From an uncultured Hyphomonadaceae bacterium (GTDB taxonomy: Bacteria; Pseudomonadota; Alphaproteobacteria; Caulobacterales; Hyphomonadaceae): a stretch of 64,000 nt of DNA. The notes under the pieces are model-generated. The model was not told the DNA's origin. It ran no database searches and saw only the letters and a program-made list of their open reading frames with translations. The translations under genes were made by a program, and so were the position numbers. This document shows positions 18,275 to 27,743 of the stretch, piece after piece (position 1 is the first letter of the stretch; the number at the start of each line of letters is the position of its first letter). Location of the stretch: NCBI GenBank assembly GCA_913057945.1, contig CAJXOF010000006.1:62001-126000 (forward strand), written 5' to 3'.

Positions 18275-18744
18275 GCCGCGATCTGTTCGAGCAGTCGAGT
18301 GAGAGTCGCCATTGCATGAGTGGCCTGGCGTCTGAGGATCGGGCGGAAAATCAGCCGTGCGACGAGCCGTCGGACGGGCGATGTGTGGCGGCTGTGAAAC
18401 ATCCACATTACGTCGGTCCCGCCACCCTCTGACGAAGACAGTTCGAATGTCATCTGAGGCAGCAGAGGGGCGAAGTCTCCCTGGGTTACAAATCGGTGCG
18501 GCGGCGTACTGGCAATGGTGACGATCTGAATGTTCTGTAGACGACCGCCCGGCATCTGAAGCGTTTCGCAATAGGTCTTGCCAACAACACCATGGGGCAT
18601 GTCATCGACGGAGGTCACTGATACGACGCCCGGATACCACCGCTTGTAGTTCTCGTGATTGGCAATGAAAGTGAACACCGAATCAATGGGTTGATGCGTA
18701 TGTGCTGTGAGACGTGTCAGAAGAAGAGGTTTGATTTTGCGCAT
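18271..18744 (-). CDS. SRPBCC/polyketide-cyclase-like protein
   Basis: 157 residues from the ATG at 18744 (a TTG two codons upstream is less likely). The SRPBCC/START-like fold is suggested by the early QPIDSVFTFIANHENYKRWYP segment, the central beta strands and the C-terminal amphipathic helix. Such proteins bind hydrophobic ligands; the ligand is unknown. It is divergent from a TetR gene 41 bases away with an imperfect palindrome between them, so it is the likely target of that repressor. Confidence 0.75.
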   Translation of the reverse strand: MRKIKPLLLTRLTAHTHQPIDSVFTFIANHENYKRWYPGVVSVTSVDDMPHGVVGKTYCETLQMPGGRLQNIQIVTIASTPPHRFVTQGDFAPLLPQMTFELSSSEGGGTDVMWMFHSRHTSPVRRLVARLIFRPILRRQATHAMATLTRLLEQIAA

Positions 18745-18752
18745 GAGCAATG

Positions 18753-18778
18753 TTTACACTTTAGGTTCATACTGTAAA
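18753..18778. promoter_or_regulatory. Candidate TetR operator between divergent genes
   Basis: TTTACAC at 18753 and CTGTAAA ending at 18778 are inverted arms around a 12-base centre. The site occupies most of the 41-base gap between the SRPBCC gene and the TetR gene, where divergent autoregulated TetR systems place their operators. A partial direct repeat (AGGTTCAT / AAGTTCAT) runs through the same region. Confidence 0.55.
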
Positions 18779-18785
18779 GTTCATT

Positions 18786-19343
18786 ATGTCCCAGACTTCT
18801 GATCAATTGCTAGATGGTGCGCTGGCCCAGTTTCGTACGCATGGCTTTGCGAAAACCTCCATGTCGGATATCGCAAAAGCGGCCGGCATATCCCGGACGG
18901 CACTCTACAATCATTTTGAAACCAAGGAGGCCGTCTTCCGAGCGCTTAGCGAACGGATAAACAGCCGGGCCACGGAAGCCGTAGTTTCAGCCGCCAACCT
19001 TCCCGAAGCGTGGCACGTGCGCTTGCGAAACGTCATGCATGCGCGATGTGAATGGGTCTACGATTTGTTGCACGATGGGGCTTTCGGACGAGAGCTGATC
19101 GACGAGAAGAACAGGGTGTGCGGCGGGCGAGTCCTCTCAGCAAATGACCGTTTCTCTGCCCTCTTGGTGGGTATCGTCCGGTCCGGGGGTATCGACAAGA
19201 AGAAAGCCACCGCCTTTTCTGCCATGATGATTGATGCGGTGAATGGCATTCTTGAAGCAGCGGAAACACGACAGGTGGCGGAGGCGAATGTAGACCTGCT
19301 GGTGACAGCCCTATCTCGCGGCATAGGAGCTAATCCGAAGTGA
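18786..19343 (+). CDS. TetR/AcrR-family transcriptional regulator
   Basis: 185 residues. The N-terminal helix-turn-helix is typical: KTSMSDIAKAAGISRTALYN at about residues 22-41, then HFETKEAVF. The C-terminal ligand domain is divergent and gives no clue to the inducer. It is divergent from the SRPBCC gene across a candidate operator, and its stop overlaps the GTG start of the next gene by 4 bases, so it heads a polycistron reaching the potassium channel and perhaps the ligase beyond. Confidence 0.9.
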   Translation: MSQTSDQLLDGALAQFRTHGFAKTSMSDIAKAAGISRTALYNHFETKEAVFRALSERINSRATEAVVSAANLPEAWHVRLRNVMHARCEWVYDLLHDGAFGRELIDEKNRVCGGRVLSANDRFSALLVGIVRSGGIDKKKATAFSAMMIDAVNGILEAAETRQVAEANVDLLVTALSRGIGANPK

Positions 19344-19930
19344 TCCCCGCATGCCTTTTGGAAGGCCTGCGCACGCGCTATGCGGAGCCGCAGCGTCACT
19401 ATCATGACTGGGCGCATGTCGAGACACTGCTGGAGTATTTCCGCCGCCGGGAAGACCAGTTCCACCGTCCAGAGCCGGTCCTGTGGGCGCTCTACTGGCA
19501 CGATGCAGTCTATGATCCGTTGGCGCAGGACAATGAAGAACAGAGCGCGCAATTGCTTGAGCGCGACGCGGCCGGGCACCTGACGCCCGAAGATGCGGCC
19601 TTCGCTGCGACGATGATCCGTGCAACGGCAGACCATGTTGTGCCGCCCGGCCTGAACATCCAAGACACCGCCGACCTAGGCTTGTTTCTTGATCTCGACC
19701 TGTCGATCCTGGGCGCGCCCGCACCGGTCTATGACCGTTATGAGCGGGCGATCCGCGCAGAAACGGCCGCCGTGCCAGCAGATGCTTTCCGGGCTGCGCG
19801 TGGAGCGATCCTGAAGGGCCTCCTCAGCCGTGAGCGGCTTTACTTCACACCGCGCGCCCATAGAGAATGGGAGGATACGGCCCGCGCGAATCTGGAGCGG
19901 GCCATTGCGGTATTGGAGCAGGGGCCATGA
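19340..19930 (+). CDS. Predicted HD-superfamily metal-dependent phosphohydrolase
   Basis: 196 residues starting at GTG 19340, which overlaps the TetR stop (GTGA). Motifs of the predicted HD hydrolase group are present: YAEPQRHYHDWAHVETLL near residues 14-31, the HD pair in LYWHDAVYDP and a later ATADH. Proteins of this kind are often mis-annotated after an NMDA receptor subunit because of the HYHxxxH segment. Substrate unknown. Its stop overlaps the ATG of the channel gene (ATGA). Confidence 0.75.
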   Translation: MIPACLLEGLRTRYAEPQRHYHDWAHVETLLEYFRRREDQFHRPEPVLWALYWHDAVYDPLAQDNEEQSAQLLERDAAGHLTPEDAAFAATMIRATADHVVPPGLNIQDTADLGLFLDLDLSILGAPAPVYDRYERAIRAETAAVPADAFRAARGAILKGLLSRERLYFTPRAHREWEDTARANLERAIAVLEQGP

Positions 19931-20712
19931 AACACGAACGCAAGGGGCTGAACCGAACGCTGTTCTGGCTGTACGAGGGGCATGGGCGTTGGCCGTTCCT
20001 GTTCCGCTGGGCGATGCTGGCCTTCGACTTCATCACCATCGGCTATTTCCTCTGGGCGCCCTTTGACCAGCGCGATCGCACCCATGTGGCCATTGATTAC
20101 GTCATCGGCGGTGTGATCGCGGCGGATCTCGTGGCGCGGTTCTATATCGCCCGGCATCGCTGGAACTTCGTGATGCGCCCGATCAACATTGCCGACCTTG
20201 TCGTCGTGGTCACCATGTTCGCGCCGCTGCTGGTGTCGAATTTTGCGTTCCTCCGCGTGCTCCGAGCGGTCCGGGCCATTCGCGCGTTCACCTTCATCAA
20301 GCGGGTGAAAGTGATCACGCCCTTCTTCCAGCGGCACGAACGGGTCATCGACAAGGTGACCAATCTGCTCGTGTTTGTGTTCATCATGGCCGCGCTCGTC
20401 TATTCCACCCAAGTCGGCATCAATGACGGCATCCACACCTATATCGACGCGCTCTATTTCACCGTCACCAGCCTGACGACGACCGGCTATGGGGATGTCT
20501 TGATGGTCGGTCCCGGCGGTCGGCTGCTGGCGATCATCGTGATGGGATTGGGCCTGACCCTCTTCCTGCAGCTGCTCCGCACGATCGTGGACCCGCGGGA
20601 CAAGGTCGAACAGGAGTGCGAGGAATGCGGCCTGCGACTACACGAACGCGACGCCGTGCATTGCAAGCATTGCGGAGAAGTGATCCATATTCCCACAGGC
20701 GGCTTCGACTGA
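19927..20712 (+). CDS. Voltage-gated-like potassium channel with C-terminal zinc ribbon
   Basis: 261 residues from the ATG at 19927. Six membrane segments are predicted; the fourth carries regularly spaced arginines (RVLRAVRAIRAF), as in voltage sensors. The selectivity filter TTTGYGD (about residues 187-193) is the canonical K+ filter. After the last helix comes a short cytoplasmic domain with two Cys pairs, CEECG and CKHCG, 14 residues apart, forming a probable zinc ribbon. The zinc tail suggests metal- or redox-dependent gating, which is inference. Overlaps the upstream HD gene by 4 bases. Confidence 0.9.
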   Translation: MKHERKGLNRTLFWLYEGHGRWPFLFRWAMLAFDFITIGYFLWAPFDQRDRTHVAIDYVIGGVIAADLVARFYIARHRWNFVMRPINIADLVVVVTMFAPLLVSNFAFLRVLRAVRAIRAFTFIKRVKVITPFFQRHERVIDKVTNLLVFVFIMAALVYSTQVGINDGIHTYIDALYFTVTSLTTTGYGDVLMVGPGGRLLAIIVMGLGLTLFLQLLRTIVDPRDKVEQECEECGLRLHERDAVHCKHCGEVIHIPTGGFD

Positions 20713-20752
20713 GCCGGAAAGAAAAAAATACACGGGAAGAAACACGCGCACC

Positions 20753-22627
20753 ATGCCTGACACGTCGGACATACCCTTCCGGGAAGTACCTTACCTGCCG
20801 CTGAAGCTGGAGGTCGACCGGAGGTCCGACGGCACGATCTATCTCGACAATGGTCAGCCGCTGAAAGCCTGCCCACCGCACATGCTGGGGGCGCTCGTCC
20901 ATTGGGCCGAGCATCGGCCGGACACGGTGTGGCTGGCGGAACGCGACCCGGAGAACCCGGCTACTGAAGGCTGGAACACGATCACCTATGCGGCGGGGCT
21001 CGATGCCGTGCGTCGGCTCGCGCAGGGCTTCCTCGACGCAGGCGCCGGGCAGGATGCGCCGCTGATGATCCTCTCGAAAAACTCCATTGCCAACGCCCTG
21101 ATCATGTATGCCGCCATGTGGGCGGGCAGCCCGGCCGTACCCGTAACGCCGGCCTATGCGCTGCTCAGCGAAGACCTTGGACGCCTCAAATACATTGATG
21201 GCCTGACCCAGCCGAAATTCATCTATGTCGAGGATGGGGCAGACTATCAGCGCGCGCTGGATGGGCTGGATCTCGAAGGCCGCCTCGTCATCCATGGCGG
21301 GAACGCGCCTGCGCGCTGCGACGCGGTCCGTTTCGAACAGTTCATGCGGTCGCCGACTTCAGCGGTCGATGAGGCTTATGCCCGTCTCACGCCGGACACG
21401 GTGGCGAAATACATGATGACCTCCGGCTCTACCGGCGAGCCCAAGGCTGTGATCAATCTGCATGGCATGGTCGCGTCCAATGCCAGGATGATCCGGTCGG
21501 TCTGGGACGAGGAGCGGCTTGATGAGCTGACGGGTGGCACGCAGGTGATGTGCAATTTCCTGCCCTGGAGCCACACCTATGGCGCGCACTCCATCCTGCA
21601 CAACATGCTCGACTGGGGCGGCACGCTCTACATTGACCAGGGCGCGCCAACGCCCGCGCGCCTGCCGGAAATGCTGCGAAACCTGAAAGAAGTCTCTACC
21701 ACCCAGCACACGACCGTGCCGGCGGCATGGGCCGCGCTTGCGACCGAACTCGAACGCCATGATCAGCTGGCAGAGGTTTTCTTCAAGCGGCTCGTCTGCA
21801 TGGCCTATGGCGGCGCGTCCATGGGACAGGACATTTATGAGCGTATTCAGGCGGTTGCCGTGCGCATCACCGGGGAACGGATTTCCCTGTCGGCAGGCTA
21901 TGGCGCGACCGAGACCGCGCCCACGGCGTCAAACGTCCATTGGCCGAATGACCGGATGGGCCTGATCGGACTGCCCCTGCCAGGCAACACGTTCAAGATG
22001 GTGCCGAATGCCCAGAAGATGGAGCTGCGGGTCAAGGGCGTAAACGTTACGCCGGGCTATTTCCGCAACGACGCCAAGACGGCCGAAGCCTTTGACGAGG
22101 AGGGCTTCTACAAGCTGGGCGATGCGGTGAAGTTCGTTGATCCCGGCAATCCTCAGCGCGGCCTCGCCTTTGACGGACGCACGGCTGAAGAATTCAAGCT
22201 CGCTAATGGCACGTGGGTATCGGCCGGCACGGTACGAGTACAAGCCGTGGCAGCCACCGGTGGTGCGCTGTCCGACGCTGTGGTCTGCGGCCTCAACAAG
22301 AATGATGTCCGTCTCCTCGGTTTCCTCAACGAGGCGTGGTGCCGCCGGCTGGTCGGAGAAGACTTGCCGCTGGACCAACTCGTGGCGCACCCGGCCATAC
22401 ACGAGAAAATTCGCGAGGGCCTCGCCCTGCACAACAAGGCGCATCCGAATGTGTCTGCGCGCGTCGCTCGTGTGCTGCTGCAAACCTATCCTCCGTTGGC
22501 GGATAATGGCGAGATTACGGAAAAAGGCTATATCAACCAGTCACGCACACAGGAGCTCCGGCAGGATCAGGTCGACACGCTGTTTGCCGAAACGGGCGAG
22601 ACGCCTGCGAATCTGCTGATCCTATAG
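20753..22627 (+). CDS. Feruloyl-CoA synthase-like acyl-CoA ligase
   Basis: 624 residues of the AMP-forming ligase family. The P-loop-like motif is MTSGSTGEPKAV (about residues 222-233), with FLPWSHTYGAH and AGYGATETAP further on. The overall pattern (FLPWSHTYG, GGTLYIDQG and the absence of the usual C-terminal lysine region in standard form) matches feruloyl-CoA synthases rather than acetyl-CoA or long-chain ligases. It probably activates an aromatic or related acid to its CoA thioester. It lies 40 bases after the channel gene and 43 bases before a ThDP enzyme on the same strand. Confidence 0.8.
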   Translation: MPDTSDIPFREVPYLPLKLEVDRRSDGTIYLDNGQPLKACPPHMLGALVHWAEHRPDTVWLAERDPENPATEGWNTITYAAGLDAVRRLAQGFLDAGAGQDAPLMILSKNSIANALIMYAAMWAGSPAVPVTPAYALLSEDLGRLKYIDGLTQPKFIYVEDGADYQRALDGLDLEGRLVIHGGNAPARCDAVRFEQFMRSPTSAVDEAYARLTPDTVAKYMMTSGSTGEPKAVINLHGMVASNARMIRSVWDEERLDELTGGTQVMCNFLPWSHTYGAHSILHNMLDWGGTLYIDQGAPTPARLPEMLRNLKEVSTTQHTTVPAAWAALATELERHDQLAEVFFKRLVCMAYGGASMGQDIYERIQAVAVRITGERISLSAGYGATETAPTASNVHWPNDRMGLIGLPLPGNTFKMVPNAQKMELRVKGVNVTPGYFRNDAKTAEAFDEEGFYKLGDAVKFVDPGNPQRGLAFDGRTAEEFKLANGTWVSAGTVRVQAVAATGGALSDAVVCGLNKNDVRLLGFLNEAWCRRLVGEDLPLDQLVAHPAIHEKIREGLALHNKAHPNVSARVARVLLQTYPPLADNGEITEKGYINQSRTQELRQDQVDTLFAETGETPANLLIL

Positions 22628-22670
22628 CGCACGATACCGAACACGAACAAGAATCTCAAAGGGAACCCGG

Positions 22671-24242
22671 ATGACAGACCAGCCAACCCAGTCCATGACC
22701 GGCGCCGAGGCGCTCGTATCCACGCTGGCCGATCATGGCGTGACGGCGTGTTTCGCCAATCCCGGCACATCGGAAATGCATCTTGTCACCGCGCTCGACC
22801 ATGAGCCGCGCATCAAGTCGACGCTCTGCCTGTTCGAGGGCGTTGCGACGGGCGCCGCCGACGGTCATGCGCGTGTGACCGGGACGCCGGCCATGACTCT
22901 GCTGCACCTCGGCGCAGGCTATCTCAATGGTGGCGCAAATATCCACAATGCCCGCCGGGCCTGGACGCCGATGATCAATGTGATCGGGGACCATGCCGTG
23001 CCGCATCAGCGCTATGACGCGCCGCTGGCCTCTGACGTCATCGGCATGGCCGGGCCGAACTCCCGCTGGATCAAATCCGCCGACAAGGTCGGGCAAGCCG
23101 GCGATCTCGCCGCGCAGGCATGGGAGGCGAGCTTTGGGCCTGAACCCGGCCCGGTCTCCCTGATCCTTCCGGCCGACACGGCCTGGCTCGAAGGCGGGAA
23201 GCCAGGTGTCACGCGCCCACGTCCCTCCCTGCGCCAACCAGATACGATTGCTATTGAGGCCGCCGCAGCTGCCGTCAAATCTGCTAGCAAGCCAATCATC
23301 ATCATCAACGGAACCGCGCTGACCGAAGCGGGCCTCGCGCAGGCCGCGCGCGTGAAAGCCGCTGGTGTGCGCGTGCTGACCGACACGTTCTTCCCGCGAC
23401 AGGCGCGGGGTGCGGGGCGGTTTATTCCAGACCGGATGCAATACTTTGCCGAAGGCGCTATGTCGGACCTGGAAGGCACAGACCTGATGCTGATTGCAGG
23501 CACGCAGGTGCCGGTGGCCTTCTTCGCCTATCCCGGCAAGCCGAGCGTGCTCGTGCCGGAAGGCTGCGTGCCCATGATGATGGGCGGCCCAGATACTGAC
23601 AGCGCTGCAATCCTTGAAGCGCTCGCCGATGCGCTCGGCGGGAAGGAAGCCGCCCCGGTGGCTGAGCTGGACCTGCCCGGCGCGCCCACCGGCGGCCTCA
23701 ACGCGGCGACCATTGGTGCATCCATCGCGCGCCACATGCCGGAGGGCAGTTTTGTCTCGGATGATGGGGTCTCCAATGGCCTGCCGAGCTTCCTGATGAC
23801 CCAGCGCGCGCGGCCGCATGACTGGATGATGCTGACGGGCGGCGCAATCGGGCAGGGCATGCCGCTGGCGCTCGGCGCATCGCTCGCTGCGCCGGACCGC
23901 AAGACACTCTGCATCACTGGCGACGGCGCGGGCATGTATACCAATCAGGCGCTCTGGAGCATGGCGCGTGAAGACGCGAACGTGGTCACCGTGGTCTTCG
24001 TCAACCATTCCTACCGTATCCTGAATATCGAACTGGCGCGCACGGGCGCTGGCAATCCGGGGCCAGCTGCGCAGGAACTGCTCGGCCTCGGCCATCCGGA
24101 AATCGATTGGGTCAAACTGTCAGAGGCGCAGGGCGTCCCCGCGGTGAATGCAACGACTGCAGAAGAGTTCGATGCCGCATTGGAGCGCGCCTTCGCCGCC
24201 GATGGGCCTCAGCTCATCGCGGCGCACGTTCCGGCGCGATAG
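22671..24242 (+). CDS. ThDP-dependent decarboxylase (acetolactate synthase / benzoylformate decarboxylase-like)
   Basis: 523 residues with the three-domain ThDP fold. The catalytic Glu is in CLFEGVATGAADG (about residue 47), and the cofactor/magnesium motif GDGAG...NHSY is near residues 420-446. At 523 residues and without an adjacent regulatory subunit it is more like benzoylformate or acetolactate-like catabolic enzymes than biosynthetic IlvB. Coupled with the upstream aromatic acyl-CoA ligase, a role in degradation of an aromatic or 2-oxo acid is plausible but unproven. Confidence 0.85.
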   Translation: MTDQPTQSMTGAEALVSTLADHGVTACFANPGTSEMHLVTALDHEPRIKSTLCLFEGVATGAADGHARVTGTPAMTLLHLGAGYLNGGANIHNARRAWTPMINVIGDHAVPHQRYDAPLASDVIGMAGPNSRWIKSADKVGQAGDLAAQAWEASFGPEPGPVSLILPADTAWLEGGKPGVTRPRPSLRQPDTIAIEAAAAAVKSASKPIIIINGTALTEAGLAQAARVKAAGVRVLTDTFFPRQARGAGRFIPDRMQYFAEGAMSDLEGTDLMLIAGTQVPVAFFAYPGKPSVLVPEGCVPMMMGGPDTDSAAILEALADALGGKEAAPVAELDLPGAPTGGLNAATIGASIARHMPEGSFVSDDGVSNGLPSFLMTQRARPHDWMMLTGGAIGQGMPLALGASLAAPDRKTLCITGDGAGMYTNQALWSMAREDANVVTVVFVNHSYRILNIELARTGAGNPGPAAQELLGLGHPEIDWVKLSEAQGVPAVNATTAEEFDAALERAFAADGPQLIAAHVPAR

Positions 24243-24245
24243 ACG

Positions 24246-26270
24246 CTATTCCCGCCCGCGGTCGAGGTCTTCCTCAATCTCGATATCAACCGGCTCTCCG
24301 CTGAGGCGGTGGCGGTAGACCTGCGTGTTTTCGAGCACGCGCTGGACATAGTTGCGGGTTTCCGAGAACGGAATGAATTCCACCCAGTCGATCGGATCGA
24401 CCTGTCCGGTGCGCGGATCGCCATAATCCTCGATCCACTGACGCGGACGGCTCGGGCCGGCATTATAGGCGGCGGCCGTCATGATGTAGCTGCCATTGAA
24501 ACGCGAGAGCAGCGTGTCGAGATGCTGGCCGCCCAGTGTCATGTTGTAGCCCGGATCATCCGTTAGCCACGAGGTGCGGTAAGGCAGGCCGCGCAGCCGC
24601 GCTTCGTTGCGGGCGGTGGCTGGCATGAACTGCATCAGGCCGCGCGCACCGACATGGCTGATCGCGTTCGGGTTCATTTCGCTTTCCTGCCGTGACAGGG
24701 CCAGCATCAATGGGCGCTCCACCTGCGGCTCACGCAGCAGCGGATAAGCAACCACCGGATAGGCGGCATCGGTCGAGACAATACCCTTGGCGAGGCCGGC
24801 TTTCGCACCGCGTACACCGACATCCGGCACCTGGTATTCCGCCGCAATGCGGGCGAGCAACAGATATTCGGACTCGGTCTCCAGCAGATCGTCGAGGTGA
24901 TAGGCGAATTCGCGGAACAGGCGTTCCTCACCGCTTTCCCCGAGCAGGCGGAGAGCCTGGACCATCGGGCGGGATTCAAACGCTTCGATCTGTTCAGCCG
25001 TCGGTTCGGCCGTTTTCGGGAAGGAGAGTTTCTTGTCGTCCAGCCGCTCGGCGGCGAGCTGTCCATAATAGGTGAATTTGTGCTCGGCGGCGGCCGAGTA
25101 ATCGGTGCGCGCTGCATCCGGCTGGCCCAGCGCATCGCGGGCCCGCCCGGCCCAATACTTGCCGCGGGCAAGGCTGATCGGCGTGGAGACGCCATCGGCC
25201 ATGGTCTCGAAATGTTGCAGGCTGCGGTCCGCATCATTCTTCAGGCGCAGCGCAATCCAGCCGGAGACCCATTCGGCTTCGGCAAAATCACTGCCGCCAT
25301 CCATACCGTGAGGTGCGGCCAGCTGATAGGCGCGGGACCAGTTGCCTTCCTTCAAATCTGTCCGGATGGCAATATTCCGCTCGTCCCAGAGCCGGGACCG
25401 GCCCGCTTCAGGAATCTTGCTTCCATCGATCCCGGTCAGCAAAGGGGTCGCCACATCCTGGTTCCGCAGTTTCTGGCGCCGCCATCTGGCGCGCTCATAG
25501 AGCAGGCCCGGATTGTCCTGCAAATGGCTCGGCACCGCATCCACCAGCGCGTCGACATTGCGCGACCGCGCGGCGAGCGCGATACGGGCGTCGACCAGTT
25601 TGCGATAGTCGGCGGTCAGCAGGTATTTCAGTTTCGAGGCGGCGGTGCGCTGGTTGGTCCAGAGCAGGAATTCGACACGGGCCCGGTGATCGTCCTGCGT
25701 CAGCTGCTTGCCATAGGTGGAAAGCACCTGTTGCTCCACCTCACGTTCAAGCGAATTGTTGTGCCAGGCGTCGCGAACGGCTTCCAGCGCCTTTCCCGGC
25801 TCGCCAATCGCGCGCCAGCTGTTGGCCAGCGCGATCTTGCCTGCGCCCGTGATCGGGCCGGATTCGGTCAGCCAGTCGATGCGTTCCTTGTGGCTGAAGG
25901 AAGAGTCCCCGATGATTTCCTCGGCCCGGCGGCGCATGGAGGTCCGCTTCGGCCAGTCTTCCAGCTTGTCCAGCGCATAGGAAACTTCCGAGAAATTCAT
26001 GCCCGGAACGCCGCGGCTCGCGCGAATCCACATGATGAGATTGCGCACATCGGCATCAGATGCCTGCGTCTGCAAATGCGCCACTGTGGGCCAGTCATAG
26101 CGGTCCGCCGCGCGCAGGGCCTTGTGCAGGATCTCCGCATTGCGGGAATCGGTTACGGAAGACACGTAAGGGCGTACAGGCTTCAGGCTCGGCGCCTCCG
26201 GCATGGCGGTGGCTGCAGCGGCCTGTGACAAGGCGGCAAGGGAAGCAAGAACGGCAAGGGGTCGCATCAT
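24246..26270 (-). CDS. Soluble-type lytic murein transglycosylase
   Basis: About 674 residues starting at the ATG at 26270; a GTG four codons upstream (26282) is an alternative, but the ATG has GGTGA about 9 bases before it. Signal peptide ends near TAMPEAP. The long alpha-helical middle (about residues 50-480) is the Slt ring-like superhelix, and the C-terminal SLT domain holds the catalytic Glu in SRQESEMNPNA, with GARGLMQFMPATA following. It cleaves peptidoglycan in the periplasm to give 1,6-anhydro ends. Divergent from dapA. Confidence 0.92.
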   Translation of the reverse strand: MMRPLAVLASLAALSQAAAATAMPEAPSLKPVRPYVSSVTDSRNAEILHKALRAADRYDWPTVAHLQTQASDADVRNLIMWIRASRGVPGMNFSEVSYALDKLEDWPKRTSMRRRAEEIIGDSSFSHKERIDWLTESGPITGAGKIALANSWRAIGEPGKALEAVRDAWHNNSLEREVEQQVLSTYGKQLTQDDHRARVEFLLWTNQRTAASKLKYLLTADYRKLVDARIALAARSRNVDALVDAVPSHLQDNPGLLYERARWRRQKLRNQDVATPLLTGIDGSKIPEAGRSRLWDERNIAIRTDLKEGNWSRAYQLAAPHGMDGGSDFAEAEWVSGWIALRLKNDADRSLQHFETMADGVSTPISLARGKYWAGRARDALGQPDAARTDYSAAAEHKFTYYGQLAAERLDDKKLSFPKTAEPTAEQIEAFESRPMVQALRLLGESGEERLFREFAYHLDDLLETESEYLLLARIAAEYQVPDVGVRGAKAGLAKGIVSTDAAYPVVAYPLLREPQVERPLMLALSRQESEMNPNAISHVGARGLMQFMPATARNEARLRGLPYRTSWLTDDPGYNMTLGGQHLDTLLSRFNGSYIMTAAAYNAGPSRPRQWIEDYGDPRTGQVDPIDWVEFIPFSETRNYVQRVLENTQVYRHRLSGEPVDIEIEEDLDRGRE

Positions 26271-26372
26271 GAAACGGTTCACCAGAGTTTATTTCTTGGC
26301 CAAAGCGTGAGAAGGCATTGACGATTCATACTCGATCAAACCAAACAACACCTGAATCGCGGCAAATTTACG

Positions 26373-27254
26373 ATGTTCCATGGCTCAATCCCAGCGCTCG
26401 TCACACCCTTCAAGAATGGTGCCGTTGACCGGGACGCTTTTGCGGCGCTGGTAGAGCGCCAGATTGCGGGCGGCTCCAGCGCGCTCGTGCCGGTCGGCAC
26501 TACGGGCGAGACGTCCACACTCTCCACGCAAGAGCATAAGGATGTCGTAACACTATGCGTGGAAATTACCAAAGGCCGCGTGCCCGTGATTGCCGGGGCC
26601 GGGGCCAACGCTACAGATGAGGCGATCGAATTGGTCGAGCATGCCAAGACCGTCGGCGCTGACGCCGCGCTGGTGGTTTGCCCCTATTACAACAATCCCA
26701 ATCAAGAGGGCCTTGAGGCCCATTTCCGCGCCATCAATGATGCTGTCGCGCTGCCGATCCTGCTGTACAATGTGCCGGGTCGCACAGTCGTCGATCTCGC
26801 GCCGGATACAGTCGCACGCCTCGCCCAGCTGCCGAATATTGTCGGCATCAAGGATGCGACCGGCGACATGGACCGCGTCAGCCAGCACGCCGCCGCGATC
26901 CCCGAAGGCACGCAATTCGTCCAGCTGTCAGGCGATGATCCGAGCGCCCTCGGCCATCTTGCCATGGGCGGCATGGGCTGCATTTCGGTCACCGCGAACG
27001 TCATGCCGGAAGCGTGCGCTGACATGCACAAGGCTTTCCATGCTGGAAACCTCGACGAGGCCCGCGCTATCGAGCGCAAGCTGATTGCGCTGCACAAGGC
27101 CATGTTCTGCTCGCCATCGCCCGGACCGGCGAAATATGCCCTGTCCCGGCTCGGCTTCTGCGCTGACGAGGTGCGCCTGCCGATCACCAGCCCAGGTGCA
27201 GAAAAACGGGCTGAAATCGACCAAGCCATGGCGCTTGCGGGCCTGAGCGCTTAA
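26373..27254 (+). CDS. dapA: 4-hydroxy-tetrahydrodipicolinate synthase
   Basis: 293 residues, exactly the family norm. The Schiff-base lysine is in GIKDATGDM (about residue 162) and the proton-relay tyrosine in YNVPGRT (about 134), with GTTGE near residue 44 for the substrate carboxylate. The enzyme condenses pyruvate with aspartate semialdehyde, the first step towards diaminopimelate and lysine. Only 9 bases separate it from smpB, a frequent alphaproteobacterial neighbour, so the two are probably co-transcribed. Confidence 0.97.
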   Translation: MFHGSIPALVTPFKNGAVDRDAFAALVERQIAGGSSALVPVGTTGETSTLSTQEHKDVVTLCVEITKGRVPVIAGAGANATDEAIELVEHAKTVGADAALVVCPYYNNPNQEGLEAHFRAINDAVALPILLYNVPGRTVVDLAPDTVARLAQLPNIVGIKDATGDMDRVSQHAAAIPEGTQFVQLSGDDPSALGHLAMGGMGCISVTANVMPEACADMHKAFHAGNLDEARAIERKLIALHKAMFCSPSPGPAKYALSRLGFCADEVRLPITSPGAEKRAEIDQAMALAGLSA

Positions 27255-27263
27255 ATCAGGGCG

Positions 27264-27743
27264 ATGTCGAAGAAAAACCAGACCAAGGGCCGCTCGGATG
27301 GGCTGGTCGCGGAGAACCGCCGCTCCCGCCGTGATTACGCGGTGGAGGACACGCTGGAGGCTGGCATCATGCTGGTCGGGTCAGAGGTGAAATCCCTGCG
27401 CCAGGGCAAGGCCAACATCGCCGAAGCCTATGTCAGCCCGGAAGATGGCGGCCTCTACCTGATCAATGCGGACATCCCGATCTACAATGCGGCCAACCGG
27501 TTCAATCATGAGCCGAAGCGCAAGCGGAAGCTGCTCGTGTCCAAACGCGAACTGGCAAAGCTCACCCAGTCCGTCGACCGGGCTGGGCGCACCATCGTGC
27601 CGCTGAAACTCTATTTCAACGAGCGCGGCATCGCCAAGATCCTCATCGGCCTCGCCACAGGCCGCAAGAGCCATGACAAACGCGACGTCGAGGCCAAGCG
27701 CGACTGGCAACGCCAGAAGGCGCGGATCCTGAAAGAGGGCTAG
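27264..27743 (+). CDS. smpB: SsrA-binding protein
   Basis: 159 residues of the SmpB beta-barrel family, with the signatures [18 protein letters not shown] near the N-terminus, [16 protein letters not shown] and the basic C-terminal tail [13 protein letters not shown]. SmpB binds tmRNA and brings it to stalled ribosomes for trans-translation. Its TAG stop overlaps the stop of the convergent uracil-DNA glycosylase (shared CTAG at 27740-27743). Confidence 0.97.
   Translation: MSKKNQTKGRSDGLVAENRRSRRDYAVEDTLEAGIMLVGSEVKSLRQGKANIAEAYVSPEDGGLYLINADIPIYNAANRFNHEPKRKRKLLVSKRELAKLTQSVDRAGRTIVPLKLYFNERGIAKILIGLATGRKSHDKRDVEAKRDWQRQKARILKEG

Noticed and set aside
17174-18571. A 465-codon frame on the - strand
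   Set aside because: Antisense to the amidohydrolase gene, whose motifs are all present on the + strand.
22656-24095. A 479-codon frame on the - strand
   Set aside because: Antisense to the ThDP enzyme gene, which has clear motifs.
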